From the NCBI RefSeq assembly GCF_902498195.1, contig NZ_CABVIY010000001.1, positions 310,001 to 374,000 of the forward strand: a stretch of DNA of 64,000 nucleotides. Direction: 5' to 3'. The position numbers and the translations under genes are program-made. The DNA is from Pseudomonas fluorescens (lineage in GTDB: Bacteria > Pseudomonadota > Gammaproteobacteria > Pseudomonadales > Pseudomonadaceae). The notes below the pieces were generated by a model. That model did no database searches. It saw only the letters and a list, made by a program, of their open reading frames with translations, and had not been told where the DNA came from. Below are positions 32,292 to 40,710 of the stretch, one piece after another (within the stretch, counting starts at the first letter, position 1; every line of letters starts with the position of its first letter).

Positions 32292-33548
32292 TTAGCTGCG
32301 GTAAACCGGGAAGTCGCTGCACATCGCCGCGGCTTGTTGCGCAACCCGGGCTTCGACATCGGCATCGCCCAGGTGGTCGAGGATGTCGCAGATCCATCCT
32401 GCCAGTTCGATGCTCTGGGCCTCCTTGAAACCGCGACTGGTGATGGCCGGTGTGCCGAGGCGCAGGCCGGAGGTCACGAAGGGCGATTGCGGGTCGTTGG
32501 GCACGGCGTTCTTGTTCACGGTGATGCCGGCGCGTCCGAGGGCTGCGTCGGCGTCCTTGCCGGTCAGGCCCTGGCGAATCAGGCTGACCAGGAACAGATG
32601 ATTGTCGGTGCCGCCGGACACCACGTCATAGCCGCGCTCGACAAAGACCCGCGCCATGGCCTGGGCATTGCGGATTACCTGCGCCTGATAGGTCTTGAAG
32701 GCCGGCTCCAGGGCCTCTTTGAAGCACACGGCCTTGGCAGCGATCACGTGCATCAGCGGACCGCCCTGGCCGCCGGGGAACACGGCGGCGTTGAGCTTTT
32801 TCTCCAGTTCCGCGTTGGCCCTGGCCAGGATCAACCCGCCACGCGGGCCGCGCAGGGTCTTGTGGGTCGTGGTGGTGACCACATCGGCAAACGGAATCGG
32901 GTTCGGGTACAGACCGGTCGCCACCAGCCCGGCGACGTGGGCCATGTCGACGAACAGGTACGCGCCGACCTTGTCCGCGATCTGCCGGAAGCGCGGGAAG
33001 TCGAGGGTTTTCGAATACGCGGAGAACCCGGCGATGATCATCTTCGGCTGATGCTCGACGGCCAGGCGCTCGACTTCGTCGTAGTCGATCAGCCCGGTTG
33101 TGGTGTCGATGCCGTACTGCACGGCGTTGTAGAGCTTGCCGGAAAAACTCACCCTGGCGCCGTGGGTCAGGTGGCCGCCGTGCGCCAGGCTCATGCCCAG
33201 CACAGTGTCCCCGGCTTGCAGCAACGCCAGGTAAACCGCAGCGTTGGCCTGGCTGCCGGAGTGCGGCTGGACGTTGGCGTAATCGGCGCCGAACAGCTGT
33301 TTTGCGCGATCAATCGCCAGTTGCTCGACCACGTCGACGTGCTCGCAGCCGCCGTAATAGCGCTTGCCCGGATAGCCTTCGGCGTACTTGTTGGTCAAAC
33401 CGCTGCCTTGGGCCTGCATCACCCGTCGGCTGGTGTAGTTTTCCGAGGCGATCAGCTCGATATGGTGTTCTTGCCGTGCATCCTCGGCGTTTATCGCTGC
33501 CAGCAGTTCGTCGTCGTAGCCTTGGATCTGGTCGTGCTTGCTGAACAT
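32292..33548 (-). CDS. glyA: Serine hydroxymethyltransferase
   Basis: A 418-residue PLP enzyme, full length. The PLP-lysine motif [16 protein letters not shown] is present, as are the N-terminal [12 protein letters not shown] and [17 protein letters not shown]. It interconverts serine and glycine with tetrahydrofolate. An AAGGGG site precedes the ATG. A canonical sigma-54 promoter lies only about 40 bp upstream, and a sigma-54 activator of the GcsR type is encoded next to it. This suggests a glycine-inducible glyA paralogue, not the constitutive housekeeping copy. Confidence 0.97.
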   Translation of the reverse strand: MFSKHDQIQGYDDELLAAINAEDARQEHHIELIASENYTSRRVMQAQGSGLTNKYAEGYPGKRYYGGCEHVDVVEQLAIDRAKQLFGADYANVQPHSGSQANAAVYLALLQAGDTVLGMSLAHGGHLTHGARVSFSGKLYNAVQYGIDTTTGLIDYDEVERLAVEHQPKMIIAGFSAYSKTLDFPRFRQIADKVGAYLFVDMAHVAGLVATGLYPNPIPFADVVTTTTHKTLRGPRGGLILARANAELEKKLNAAVFPGGQGGPLMHVIAAKAVCFKEALEPAFKTYQAQVIRNAQAMARVFVERGYDVVSGGTDNHLFLVSLIRQGLTGKDADAALGRAGITVNKNAVPNDPQSPFVTSGLRLGTPAITSRGFKEAQSIELAGWICDILDHLGDADVEARVAQQAAAMCSDFPVYRS

Positions 33549-33584
33549 GGTGAATCCCCTTGGTTGATCTTGTTTACCAGAGAT

Positions 33585-33600
33585 AGCAAGGGCAGTGCCA
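33585..33600 (-). promoter_or_regulatory. Sigma-54 (-24/-12) promoter of glyA
   Basis: The minus strand reads TGGCACTGCCCTTGCT. The -24 GG and -12 GC are separated by exactly 10 bp, matching the RpoN consensus TGGCAC-N5-TTGCW at every position. Predicted transcription start is near 33574, giving a leader of about 25 nt before the glyA ATG. Confidence 0.88.
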
Positions 33601-33785
33601 GGGTGTGTTTTTTGTTTATAAACAGTGACTTATGTTTGAGGATGGATGATTGGCGTGGTGGGTGTGTATTTAAATCAATACAGGCGCGCGGCCAAACACC
33701 GTGAATAGGCCGTGGGGGAGGGGTGTGTTGTTTTTATTACGTTGTATTGATTGCAAGACGGCTTAAACGAGTTCCAGCAGAAAAC
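33601..33785. promoter_or_regulatory. Region upstream of the glyA sigma-54 promoter, probable activator-binding sites
   Basis: AT-richer than its surroundings. It holds TGTATT-taaatc-AATACA (33665-33682) and a second copy of TGTATTGATT at 33744-33753 in the opposite orientation to the copy at 33682-33673. It also has the palindrome GTTTATAAAC near 33614. These lie 70-170 bp upstream of the -24 element, the usual place for enhancer-binding protein sites. No gene is present between 33549 and 33909. Confidence 0.4.
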
Positions 33786-33881
33786 CACTGTAGGAGCGAG
33801 CCTGCTCGCGAAGAGGGAGTGTCAGTTGCCACCATTATTGGCTGACACACCGCTTTCGCGAGCAGGCTCGCTCCTACAGTG
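33786..33881. repeat. REPIN, GTAGGAGCGAGCCTGCTCGCGA variant
   Basis: Inverted pair of the GAGCGAGCCTGCTCGCGA variant with arms CACTG...CAGTG; inner arms include GTGTCAG and CTGACAC. It lies between glyA regulatory DNA and the 3' end of gcsR. Confidence 0.9.
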
Positions 33882-33909
33882 ATTGGGTGTTGAGTCCGCG
33901 ATAGGAGGC

Positions 33910-35418
33910 TTACGATTTGTTGGGAATGCCGTACTTGCGCAGCCGGATCGCAATGGCGCTATGGGATGTCTGCAACCTCGCCGCCAGCAACCGGCTGGAC
34001 GGATAGCTGCGGTACAGCTGCTCTAAAAGGTTCTTTTCAAAATCGCCGACCGCGTCTTCCAGGCTGCCCACCTCGCCGTCGTTCTTGCGTTCCACCGCCG
34101 TGCGCGCAATGTCCAGGTCACCGATATCCACCAGTGGATTTTCGCAAATCGCCGCCGCACGAAAAATCACGTTTTGCAGTTGCCGCACATTGCCCGGCCA
34201 GCGGTTGCCCAGCAGGGCGGGAAAGGTGCTCGGCGCCAGGCGGCACACCGGTCGCTGGATCTGCGCGCAGGCGTGCTGCATGAAGTGCTGGGCCATCAGC
34301 AAAATGTCATGGCCACGCTCGCGCAGTGGCGGCACCTGAAGGTTGAGCACGTTGAGGCGGTAGAACAGGTCTTCGCGAAAATGCCCTTCGCCGACCATTT
34401 TTTCCAGGTCGCGGTGGGTGGCGCTGAGGATTCGCACGTTGACCTTCACTTCGCGATCACCGCCGACCCGACGGAAGCAGCCATCGCTCAGGAAACGCAG
34501 CAACTTGGCTTGCAGGTAGGGCGACATTTCCCCCACCTCATCGAGAAACACTGTGCCCCCATCGGCCAGCTCCAGCAGGCCGAGCTTGCCGCCGCGCTGC
34601 GCGCCGGTGAAGGCGCCGGGGGCGTAGCCGAACAGTTCGCTCTCGGCCAGGCTCTCGGGCAGCGCCGCGCAGTTCAGCGCCAGGAACGGCGCGTCATGGC
34701 GGCCGCTGATGGCATGGCAGGCGCGGGCCACCAGTTCCTTGCCGGTGCCGGTTTCGCCCTGGATCAGCAGCGGCGCATCGAGCGCGGCCACCCGTTGCGC
34801 CCGGGCCTTGAGCGCACGGATCGGCGGCGATTCGCCCAGCAATGCGTCGAAGCCTTCGGCGTGATCATGGTGCAGCGCCGACAGGCGCTCGCCGATGCGG
34901 TTGGGTTGATACAGGGTGAGCAGCGCGCCGGCCTCGGTGATCGGCATGGCGTCGAGCAGCAGGGTATGCCCGCCCAGGTTGACCTCGCGCATGGGCAGGC
35001 GAAAGCCGTGCTCGATCAGCGCGGGCTGCAAGTCCGGATCATCGAACAGCGCGCCCAGCGATTCGCCGGCCGGCTCACGACCGCACAGGGCGATCAACGC
35101 CGGATTGGCCAGCAGCACGTGACCGCGAACATCCACCGCCAGCACCGGGTCGGAACTGGCGGCGAGCAAGGCATCGAGTTGCAGGCGCCGGCGCTGCCCC
35201 GGAAGGATGTCGACCAGGGTCACCGCTTGCACGCCTTTGACTTCAAGAAGCGCCTCGCGCAATTCCTCCAGCACGTCGGCGCCGAGGGTCGGGGCATCGA
35301 TGTAGACGTTGGGCGGCACCATCTCGACGGCGTCCAGGTTGAAGCTGCGTCGACCGAGCAACGCCAGGACTTCCTGGGTGATGCCGACGCGGTCGATGAA
35401 GGTGACGTGGATGCGCAT
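33910..35418 (-). CDS. gcsR: Sigma-54-dependent TyrR/GcsR-type transcriptional activator
   Basis: A 502-residue enhancer-binding protein: an N-terminal ACT domain (residues 1-75, [21 protein letters not shown]), a PAS-like domain (about 80-195), an AAA+ domain with Walker A GETGTGKE near 221 and an intact sigma-54-contacting GAFTGA in [15 protein letters not shown], and a C-terminal Fis/TyrR-like HTH ([19 protein letters not shown]). GcsR of P. aeruginosa activates glycine-catabolic genes including glyA2. Here the likely target is the sigma-54 promoter of the adjacent glyA; no gcv genes are next to it. PhhR is less likely because its GAFTGA is degenerate. Confidence 0.85.
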   Translation of the reverse strand: MRIHVTFIDRVGITQEVLALLGRRSFNLDAVEMVPPNVYIDAPTLGADVLEELREALLEVKGVQAVTLVDILPGQRRRLQLDALLAASSDPVLAVDVRGHVLLANPALIALCGREPAGESLGALFDDPDLQPALIEHGFRLPMREVNLGGHTLLLDAMPITEAGALLTLYQPNRIGERLSALHHDHAEGFDALLGESPPIRALKARAQRVAALDAPLLIQGETGTGKELVARACHAISGRHDAPFLALNCAALPESLAESELFGYAPGAFTGAQRGGKLGLLELADGGTVFLDEVGEMSPYLQAKLLRFLSDGCFRRVGGDREVKVNVRILSATHRDLEKMVGEGHFREDLFYRLNVLNLQVPPLRERGHDILLMAQHFMQHACAQIQRPVCRLAPSTFPALLGNRWPGNVRQLQNVIFRAAAICENPLVDIGDLDIARTAVERKNDGEVGSLEDAVGDFEKNLLEQLYRSYPSSRLLAARLQTSHSAIAIRLRKYGIPNKS

Positions 35419-35478
35419 AAGTGGCCCGAAAAAGTTGTGAAGCGCAGAGGAGTATGTCGAATTCGCCGAGCGCCGTCG

Positions 35479-36402
35479 TCAGGGCTTTTGCGCTGTCGAC
35501 GGTTGACGCGAACAGGCCGCCAGGTCCTCAAGGAATGCCTGGAGAATCGGCGGCGGCGCCGTGCCACGACGGGTGATCACGTCGAATGGCGACGCCAGTT
35601 GCAGACTCATCGGCCCAAGCTGGTGCATCTCGCCGGTCTTGATCCACTGCGCGGCGAAATGCGCCGGCAGAAAGCCCAGGTACGCGCCGGAGATGATCAG
35701 GATCGCCAGGGCCTCGATGTTGTCGACGGTGGCGGCGGCCTTGCTGACACCCAAATGTTCCAGGTCGTATTGCTGCATGTAACCGCGCACGACGATGCGA
35801 CTGGTGCTGATTTCTTCGAGCAGTTCATCGCCCTCGGCCTGGCTGCCGAACAGCGGGTGCCGCCGCCCGCAATACAGCCCCAGGGCTTCCTGATACAGCG
35901 GCGAATGCAGCAGGCCCGGCACGTGGATCGGGAAGTGCCCGATGGCCAGGTGCAAGCGGCCGTCGAGCACCCGTTCTTCCAGTTCGGCGGGTTCACCGAC
36001 GTAGACGCTGAGGTGCACATCGTGCCCGCGCGAGACGAAGCGCTGGGTGGTGCGCGGGATCGGCGAATCGGGGTCGGTGATGGTGGTGTCGATGATCCCC
36101 AGGTTGAGCTTGCCGCTGATGTGCTGCTTGAGCACGTCGGCGTCCATGCAGAAGGTCTCCACCGCCGAGAGCAGGCGCTGGGTGGCTTCATGGATCGCCA
36201 CCCCTTGCTCGGTCAGGCGAAAGCCGCTGCGCCCGCGCTGGCAGAGCTTGACCCCGAGCCGGGTTTCCAGATGGGTCATCTGTTCGCTGATGGTCGACTG
36301 GCCAGCGTTCAGCGCCGCCTGCGCGGCAGAGAAACCGCCGCAGCGGACAATTGTGGCAAACACCCGAAGCAACTTCAGGTCGACATCGTGCAGTTGAATC
36401 AC
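35479..36402 (-). CDS. LysR-type transcriptional regulator
   Basis: A 307-residue protein with an N-terminal winged HTH (FSAAQAALNAGQSTISEQMTHLETRLGVKL, residues about 24-54) and a LysR substrate-binding domain (90-300). The start is GTG at 36402 with a perfect AGGAGG 6 nt upstream; a later ATG would remove part of the HTH. It is divergent from the ureohydrolase operon, the usual arrangement for a LysR regulator and its target. A 15-bp dyad in the shared intergenic region is the likely operator. Confidence 0.92.
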   Translation of the reverse strand: MIQLHDVDLKLLRVFATIVRCGGFSAAQAALNAGQSTISEQMTHLETRLGVKLCQRGRSGFRLTEQGVAIHEATQRLLSAVETFCMDADVLKQHISGKLNLGIIDTTITDPDSPIPRTTQRFVSRGHDVHLSVYVGEPAELEERVLDGRLHLAIGHFPIHVPGLLHSPLYQEALGLYCGRRHPLFGSQAEGDELLEEISTSRIVVRGYMQQYDLEHLGVSKAAATVDNIEALAILIISGAYLGFLPAHFAAQWIKTGEMHQLGPMSLQLASPFDVITRRGTAPPPILQAFLEDLAACSRQPSTAQKP

Positions 36403-36426
36403 CTGGAACCTCCTGCCTGTGGATGC

Positions 36427-36441
36427 ATCGGTAATGCCGAT
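36427..36441. promoter_or_regulatory. Candidate LysR operator
   Basis: Perfect dyad ATCGG-taatg-CCGAT in the 151-bp gap between the divergent LysR and ureohydrolase genes. It fits the T-N11-A layout of LysR boxes. Confidence 0.5.
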
Positions 36442-36553
36442 ATGAGTATCTGATGTTTAGCATTTTTTCCACGAAAAGCTGCGCCCATAGTCTCTTCAAC
36501 GGCGGTCGCCTTGCAGTCCGCCAAGCCGATAACAAGAAGTGGAGAGGCTTGAA

Positions 36554-37552
36554 ATGTCGAACAACGGTTATGAATCCGGTCGCCTGAACCTGCCATTCGT
36601 GGGGCATTGCACCTTCGGCAAATCCCCGGTGTGCACCGACTGGGATGCGCTGGACGCGGACGTGGCGGTGCTCGGCGTGCCCAACGACATGGGCACCCAA
36701 TGGCGCTCCGGCGCACGCTTCGGGCCACGGGGCATCCGCGAGGCCTCGACGCTGTTTTCCTTCGGCCATGCCGGCGCCTACGACCACGAAGATGACGTGA
36801 TGTACCTGACCGCCGCCGACGTGCGCATGGTCGATGTGGGGGACGCCGACATCGTCCACACCGACATGGTCACCAGTAACCAAAACACGGAATACGCGGT
36901 GCGCAAGATCCTCGACGCCGGCGTGATGCCGGTGGTGCTCGGCGGCGATCACTCGGTGCACGCGCCGGTGATCAAGGCCTTCGAAGGGCGCGGCCCGATC
37001 CACATCATCCACTTCGATGCGCACCTGGACTTCGTCGACGAGCGCCACGGCGTGCGCTACGGCCACGGCAACCCGCTGCGCCGTGCCTCGGAAATGAACC
37101 ACATCGTCGGCATGACCCAGATGGGCATCCGCAACGTGTCGTCGTCCAACCGCGACGACTATGAAGCCGCCCACGCGGCCGGCTCGAAAATCCTCTCGGT
37201 GCGCGACGTGCGCCGGCTTGGTGTCGACGGGGTGCTGGCGCTGATCCCGCAGAACATCAACTACTACATCACCATCGACATCGACGGTTTCGACCCGTCC
37301 ATCGCCCCCGGCACCGGCACCCCCAGCCACGGCGGCTTCCTCTACTACGAAGTGCTGGAGATCATCCAGGCGCTGGCCAAGCGCAGCCAGGGCAACATCG
37401 TCGGCATGGACCTGGTGGAGGTGGCACCGGTCTACGACCCGACCGGCATGACCTCGATCCTCGCCGCGCAGCTGCTGCTCAACAGCATCGGTTTCATCTT
37501 CCACGAGCGCGCCCAGGCGCGGCAGTCCATCCACGAAGCCACCCCGGCCTGA
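36554..37552 (+). CDS. Ureohydrolase of the agmatinase/guanidinobutyrase family
   Basis: A 332-residue arginase-superfamily enzyme with all binuclear-manganese motifs: GGDHS, DAHLDFVDE and DIDGFDPSIAPGTGTP. It starts MSNNGYESGRLNLPF; GGAGAGG precedes the ATG at 36554. Family members remove urea from agmatine, 4-guanidinobutyrate, 3-guanidinopropionate or related guanidines; the sequence alone does not fix the substrate. It is the first gene of an operon with ALDH, NCS1 permease and GMC dehydrogenase and a divergent LysR, resembling gbuA/gpuA loci but with different partner genes. Confidence 0.88.
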   Translation: MSNNGYESGRLNLPFVGHCTFGKSPVCTDWDALDADVAVLGVPNDMGTQWRSGARFGPRGIREASTLFSFGHAGAYDHEDDVMYLTAADVRMVDVGDADIVHTDMVTSNQNTEYAVRKILDAGVMPVVLGGDHSVHAPVIKAFEGRGPIHIIHFDAHLDFVDERHGVRYGHGNPLRRASEMNHIVGMTQMGIRNVSSSNRDDYEAAHAAGSKILSVRDVRRLGVDGVLALIPQNINYYITIDIDGFDPSIAPGTGTPSHGGFLYYEVLEIIQALAKRSQGNIVGMDLVEVAPVYDPTGMTSILAAQLLLNSIGFIFHERAQARQSIHEATPA

Positions 37553-37562
37553 GGAGATGAAA

Positions 37563-39074
37563 ATGGACACGATCGTCAAAAGCTACCTGCAGAAATACGG
37601 CGTCAGCGAAGCCACCCAGACCTTCCTCGGCAAGGTGCAGAAAATGTTCATCGGCGGGGCCTGGGTCGAGGCCAGCGATGGCCAGGTTTCCGAAGTGATC
37701 GAACCGTCGACCGAAGGCCTGATCACCCGCATTCCCATGGGCACCGTCGAGGATCTGGATCGCGCCGTGCAAGCCGCCCGCGCACAGTTCGATGGCGGTG
37801 CCTGGCGCCAGGCCAAACCGGCTGAACGCGAACGCCTGATTCAGCGTCTGGCCGACCTGATCGAAGAAAACGCCGAGGAACTGGCGCAAATCGAATCGAT
37901 CGACATGGGCAAGTCCGTCGCCTTCGCCAAGGATGTCGACATCCAGGGCACCGTCGACACCCTGCGTTACTTCGCCGGTTGGGCGACCAAGCTCCACGGG
38001 CGCACCGTCGAACCTTCGCTGCCGGGCAATTACCTGGCCTATACGCGCAAGGAAGCGGTGGGCGTGGTCGGTGCCATCGTGCCGTGGAATTTCCCGCTGC
38101 AAACCATGGCCTGGAAACTCGGCGCGGCGCTGGCCACCGGTTGCACCGTGGTGGTCAAGCCGGCCGAACTGACCTCGCTGTCGGCCTTGCGGTTTGCCGA
38201 ACTGGTGCAAGAAGCCGGCATCCCCGACGGCGTGATCAACATCGTCACCGGGCGCGGCAGCGTGGTCGGTGCGGCCATGGCGACCCATCCCGGCATCGAC
38301 AAACTGACCTTCACCGGCTCGACCCCGGTGGGCCGCACCGTCGGCCGCGCCGCGCTGGACGAAATGAAGCGACTAACCCTGGAACTCGGAGGAAAATCAC
38401 CGGTAATCGTGCTGGCCGATGCGGACATCCCGGCCGCCGCGCAAGCGGTCGCCAATGGCGTGTTCTTCAACTCGGGGCAGGTGTGCGACGCCGGTACGCG
38501 GGCCTATGTGCATCGCAGCGTCTACGACGAGTTCCTGCGCGAGTTGGTCGCCTACACCCGCACGCTGAAGATCGCGCCAGGGCTGGACCCGGACTGCTTC
38601 ATCGGTCCGCTGGTGTCGGCCCAGCAGAAGCAGCGCGTGACCGAATACATCGAGACCGGCAAGCGCGAAGGCGCCGAACTGGTCTACGGCGGGCAACCTG
38701 TGGAAGGGCCGGGTTTCTTCGTCGAGCCGACCATCTTCGCCCATTGCCACAACGACATGCGCATCGTCCAGGAAGAGATCTTCGGCCCGGTGCTGGTGAC
38801 CGCGCCCTTCGACGATGAAGAACAGGCCCTGGCCCTGGCCAACGACTCGGACTACGGCCTGGCGGCAGCCCTGTACTCCAACGACCTGGGCAAGGTGCAC
38901 AGCCTGATTCCACGGTTGAAAGCGGGCTCGGTCTACGTCAACGCCCACGGCACCCTCGACCCGTCGATGCCGTTCGGTGGCTACAAGCAGTCCGGTTTCG
39001 GCAAGGACCTGGGCGCCGAGCAGCTTGATTACCTGCTCGAAACCAAGGCGGTGTGGATCACATTGCCCGGCTGA
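37563..39074 (+). CDS. Aldehyde dehydrogenase (NAD(P)+-dependent)
   Basis: A 503-residue ALDH with the full set of motifs: PWNFPLQTMAWKLGAAL, FTGSTPVGRTVG (NAD loop), LELGGKSP (catalytic Glu) and FNSGQVCDAGTR (catalytic Cys). The start at 37563 (MDTIVKSYLQKYG) has GAGGAG 6 nt upstream; the ATG at 37557 directly abuts that site. It is 10 bp after the ureohydrolase and probably oxidises an amino- or guanidino-aldehyde produced by the GMC enzyme of the same operon. Confidence 0.93.
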   Translation: MDTIVKSYLQKYGVSEATQTFLGKVQKMFIGGAWVEASDGQVSEVIEPSTEGLITRIPMGTVEDLDRAVQAARAQFDGGAWRQAKPAERERLIQRLADLIEENAEELAQIESIDMGKSVAFAKDVDIQGTVDTLRYFAGWATKLHGRTVEPSLPGNYLAYTRKEAVGVVGAIVPWNFPLQTMAWKLGAALATGCTVVVKPAELTSLSALRFAELVQEAGIPDGVINIVTGRGSVVGAAMATHPGIDKLTFTGSTPVGRTVGRAALDEMKRLTLELGGKSPVIVLADADIPAAAQAVANGVFFNSGQVCDAGTRAYVHRSVYDEFLRELVAYTRTLKIAPGLDPDCFIGPLVSAQQKQRVTEYIETGKREGAELVYGGQPVEGPGFFVEPTIFAHCHNDMRIVQEEIFGPVLVTAPFDDEEQALALANDSDYGLAAALYSNDLGKVHSLIPRLKAGSVYVNAHGTLDPSMPFGGYKQSGFGKDLGAEQLDYLLETKAVWITLPG

Positions 39075-39084
39075 CGCAATTTCC

Positions 39085-39097
39085 CTGTGGGAGCGGC
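39085..39097. repeat. Truncated REP half-element
   Basis: Only the 5' half of the element (CTGTGGGAGCGG) is present, between the ALDH and permease genes; no partner or inverted copy is nearby. Confidence 0.5.
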
Positions 39098-39153
39098 GTT
39101 CAAAAAATGAATGCGGTTATCTCGTCATGATCTTCCAAGAACAAGAGTCCATC

Positions 39154-40707
39154 ATGAACATAGACGCCAAGCCTGCTGCGAACGTATCCATCCTCGACGA
39201 CAAATCCGTGGTCGAGAGTCATTCCATCGACTTCATCCCGGAGAGCGAGCGCACCGACAAACTGTCGAGCCAGGGCCCGTTCTGGTTTCTCGGCAACTTC
39301 ACCTTCTTCACCATGACCATCGGCTTCGTCGGCCCGAGCGTCGGCCTGACCGCGCTCTGGACCACGCTGGCCGGTACGCTGGGCATCATGTTCGGCACGC
39401 TGTTCATGGCCTTTCACGGTTCGCAAGGGCCGCACCTGGGCCTGCCGCAGATGATCCAGTCCCGGGCGCAGTTCGGCTATCGCGGGGTGATCCTGGTGTT
39501 GCTGGCGACACTGTTCGTGTTCGCCGGTTTCAACATCGTCAACCTGGTGTTGATGATGCAGGGGCTGCACACGCTGTTCGGGTTCAACCCCGCGGTGATC
39601 GCGGTGGCGGTGACCATTCCGGCGGCGGTGCTGGCGATCCTCGGCCATGACTGGATGCACCGCAGCTTCAAATGGGCGTTGTACCTGTCGCTGCCGCTGT
39701 ACGGCCTGGTGACCCTGGCGGTGGTGATGGGCTGGGTGCCCGATGCCGTCCTGCCGCCACTGGCGGAAGGCGAAGTGGCCCCGGCGCCGTTGGGCTTCAA
39801 CTGGACCGGCTTCATCGCGCAGTTTGCGGCGGCGGCCAGTTACAACATCGCCTACGCGCCGTATGTGTCCGACTACTCGCGTTACCTGCCGAAAAACACC
39901 TCCAGCGGCAAGCTGATCGCGGTGGTGTTCCTGGGGGCTTCGTTGTCCGGTGCGTGGATGATTTCCGTCGGCGGCTGGCTCGCCGACCACCTGCACTCCA
40001 CCGACGTGCTGGTGGCGCTGGGGCAAGTGGGCAACACCGTGTCGCCGCTGATGGGCACGGCGGTGGTGGTCATTACCATCCTGGCGTTCCTGCCGGTGAT
40101 CGCGATGAACATCTACAGCGCCAAGCTGACCACGCTGACCTGCGTCGATTCCATCAAGCACATCGAGCCGACCCGCAAGGCGCGCATCCTCGCGATCGGT
40201 TTCGTGATCCTGCTGCAACTGGGCGTGGCCCTGAGTATCCAGAGTTCCGGCAAGGGCCTGTCGGTGCTCGGCATCTATCTGGTGGTGATGCTGTACTTCC
40301 TGGTGCCCTGGACCTCGGTCAACCTCACCGACTACTTCTTCGTGCGCAAGGGCCGCTACGCCATCCCGCACTTCTTCATGCCCCACGGCAACCTCTACGG
40401 CAACTGGGGCCTGCGAGGCATCGCCGCGTACGCCATCGGCTTCATCTCGATGATCCCGTTCTTCTACATCTACGACGGCGTCGAACAGCGCGAGGTGTAT
40501 GTCGGCCCGCTGGCCAAGGCACTGGGCAGCATCGACATCGCCTGGCTGGTCGGGCTGATCGTCTCGGGGCTGGCGTACTACTGGCTGAGCCGCTCGATTG
40601 ATCTCAAGCGCGAAGAAACCGTGATCCAGCACATCGAAAAAACCTGCCCGCAATACACCACCGGCGACTCGCTCAGCGTGTTCAACGACTCGGCGGTCCG
40701 GAGATAA
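39154..40707 (+). CDS. NCS1 family purine/cytosine/guanidine-type permease
   Basis: A 517-residue polytopic membrane protein with about 12 hydrophobic segments and the NCS1 family pattern: an N-terminal cytoplasmic stretch, then FWFLGNFTFFTMTIGFVGPS, a conserved SRAQFGYRGV segment and AYAPYVSDYSRYLP. The start at 39154 (MNIDAKPAANVSIL) was chosen; an ATG at 39127 is an alternative and longer frames run back into the ALDH gene. NCS1 proteins import nucleobases, allantoin, hydantoins or related N-rich solutes with H+ or Na+. Here it is the operon's probable uptake step. Confidence 0.88.
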   Translation: MNIDAKPAANVSILDDKSVVESHSIDFIPESERTDKLSSQGPFWFLGNFTFFTMTIGFVGPSVGLTALWTTLAGTLGIMFGTLFMAFHGSQGPHLGLPQMIQSRAQFGYRGVILVLLATLFVFAGFNIVNLVLMMQGLHTLFGFNPAVIAVAVTIPAAVLAILGHDWMHRSFKWALYLSLPLYGLVTLAVVMGWVPDAVLPPLAEGEVAPAPLGFNWTGFIAQFAAAASYNIAYAPYVSDYSRYLPKNTSSGKLIAVVFLGASLSGAWMISVGGWLADHLHSTDVLVALGQVGNTVSPLMGTAVVVITILAFLPVIAMNIYSAKLTTLTCVDSIKHIEPTRKARILAIGFVILLQLGVALSIQSSGKGLSVLGIYLVVMLYFLVPWTSVNLTDYFFVRKGRYAIPHFFMPHGNLYGNWGLRGIAAYAIGFISMIPFFYIYDGVEQREVYVGPLAKALGSIDIAWLVGLIVSGLAYYWLSRSIDLKREETVIQHIEKTCPQYTTGDSLSVFNDSAVRR

Positions 40708-40710
40708 ATC

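Noticed and set aside
33549..33785. Glycine riboswitch in front of glyA
   Set aside because: The predicted leader is only about 25 nt, too short; a sigma-54 promoter with an activator explains glycine control better.
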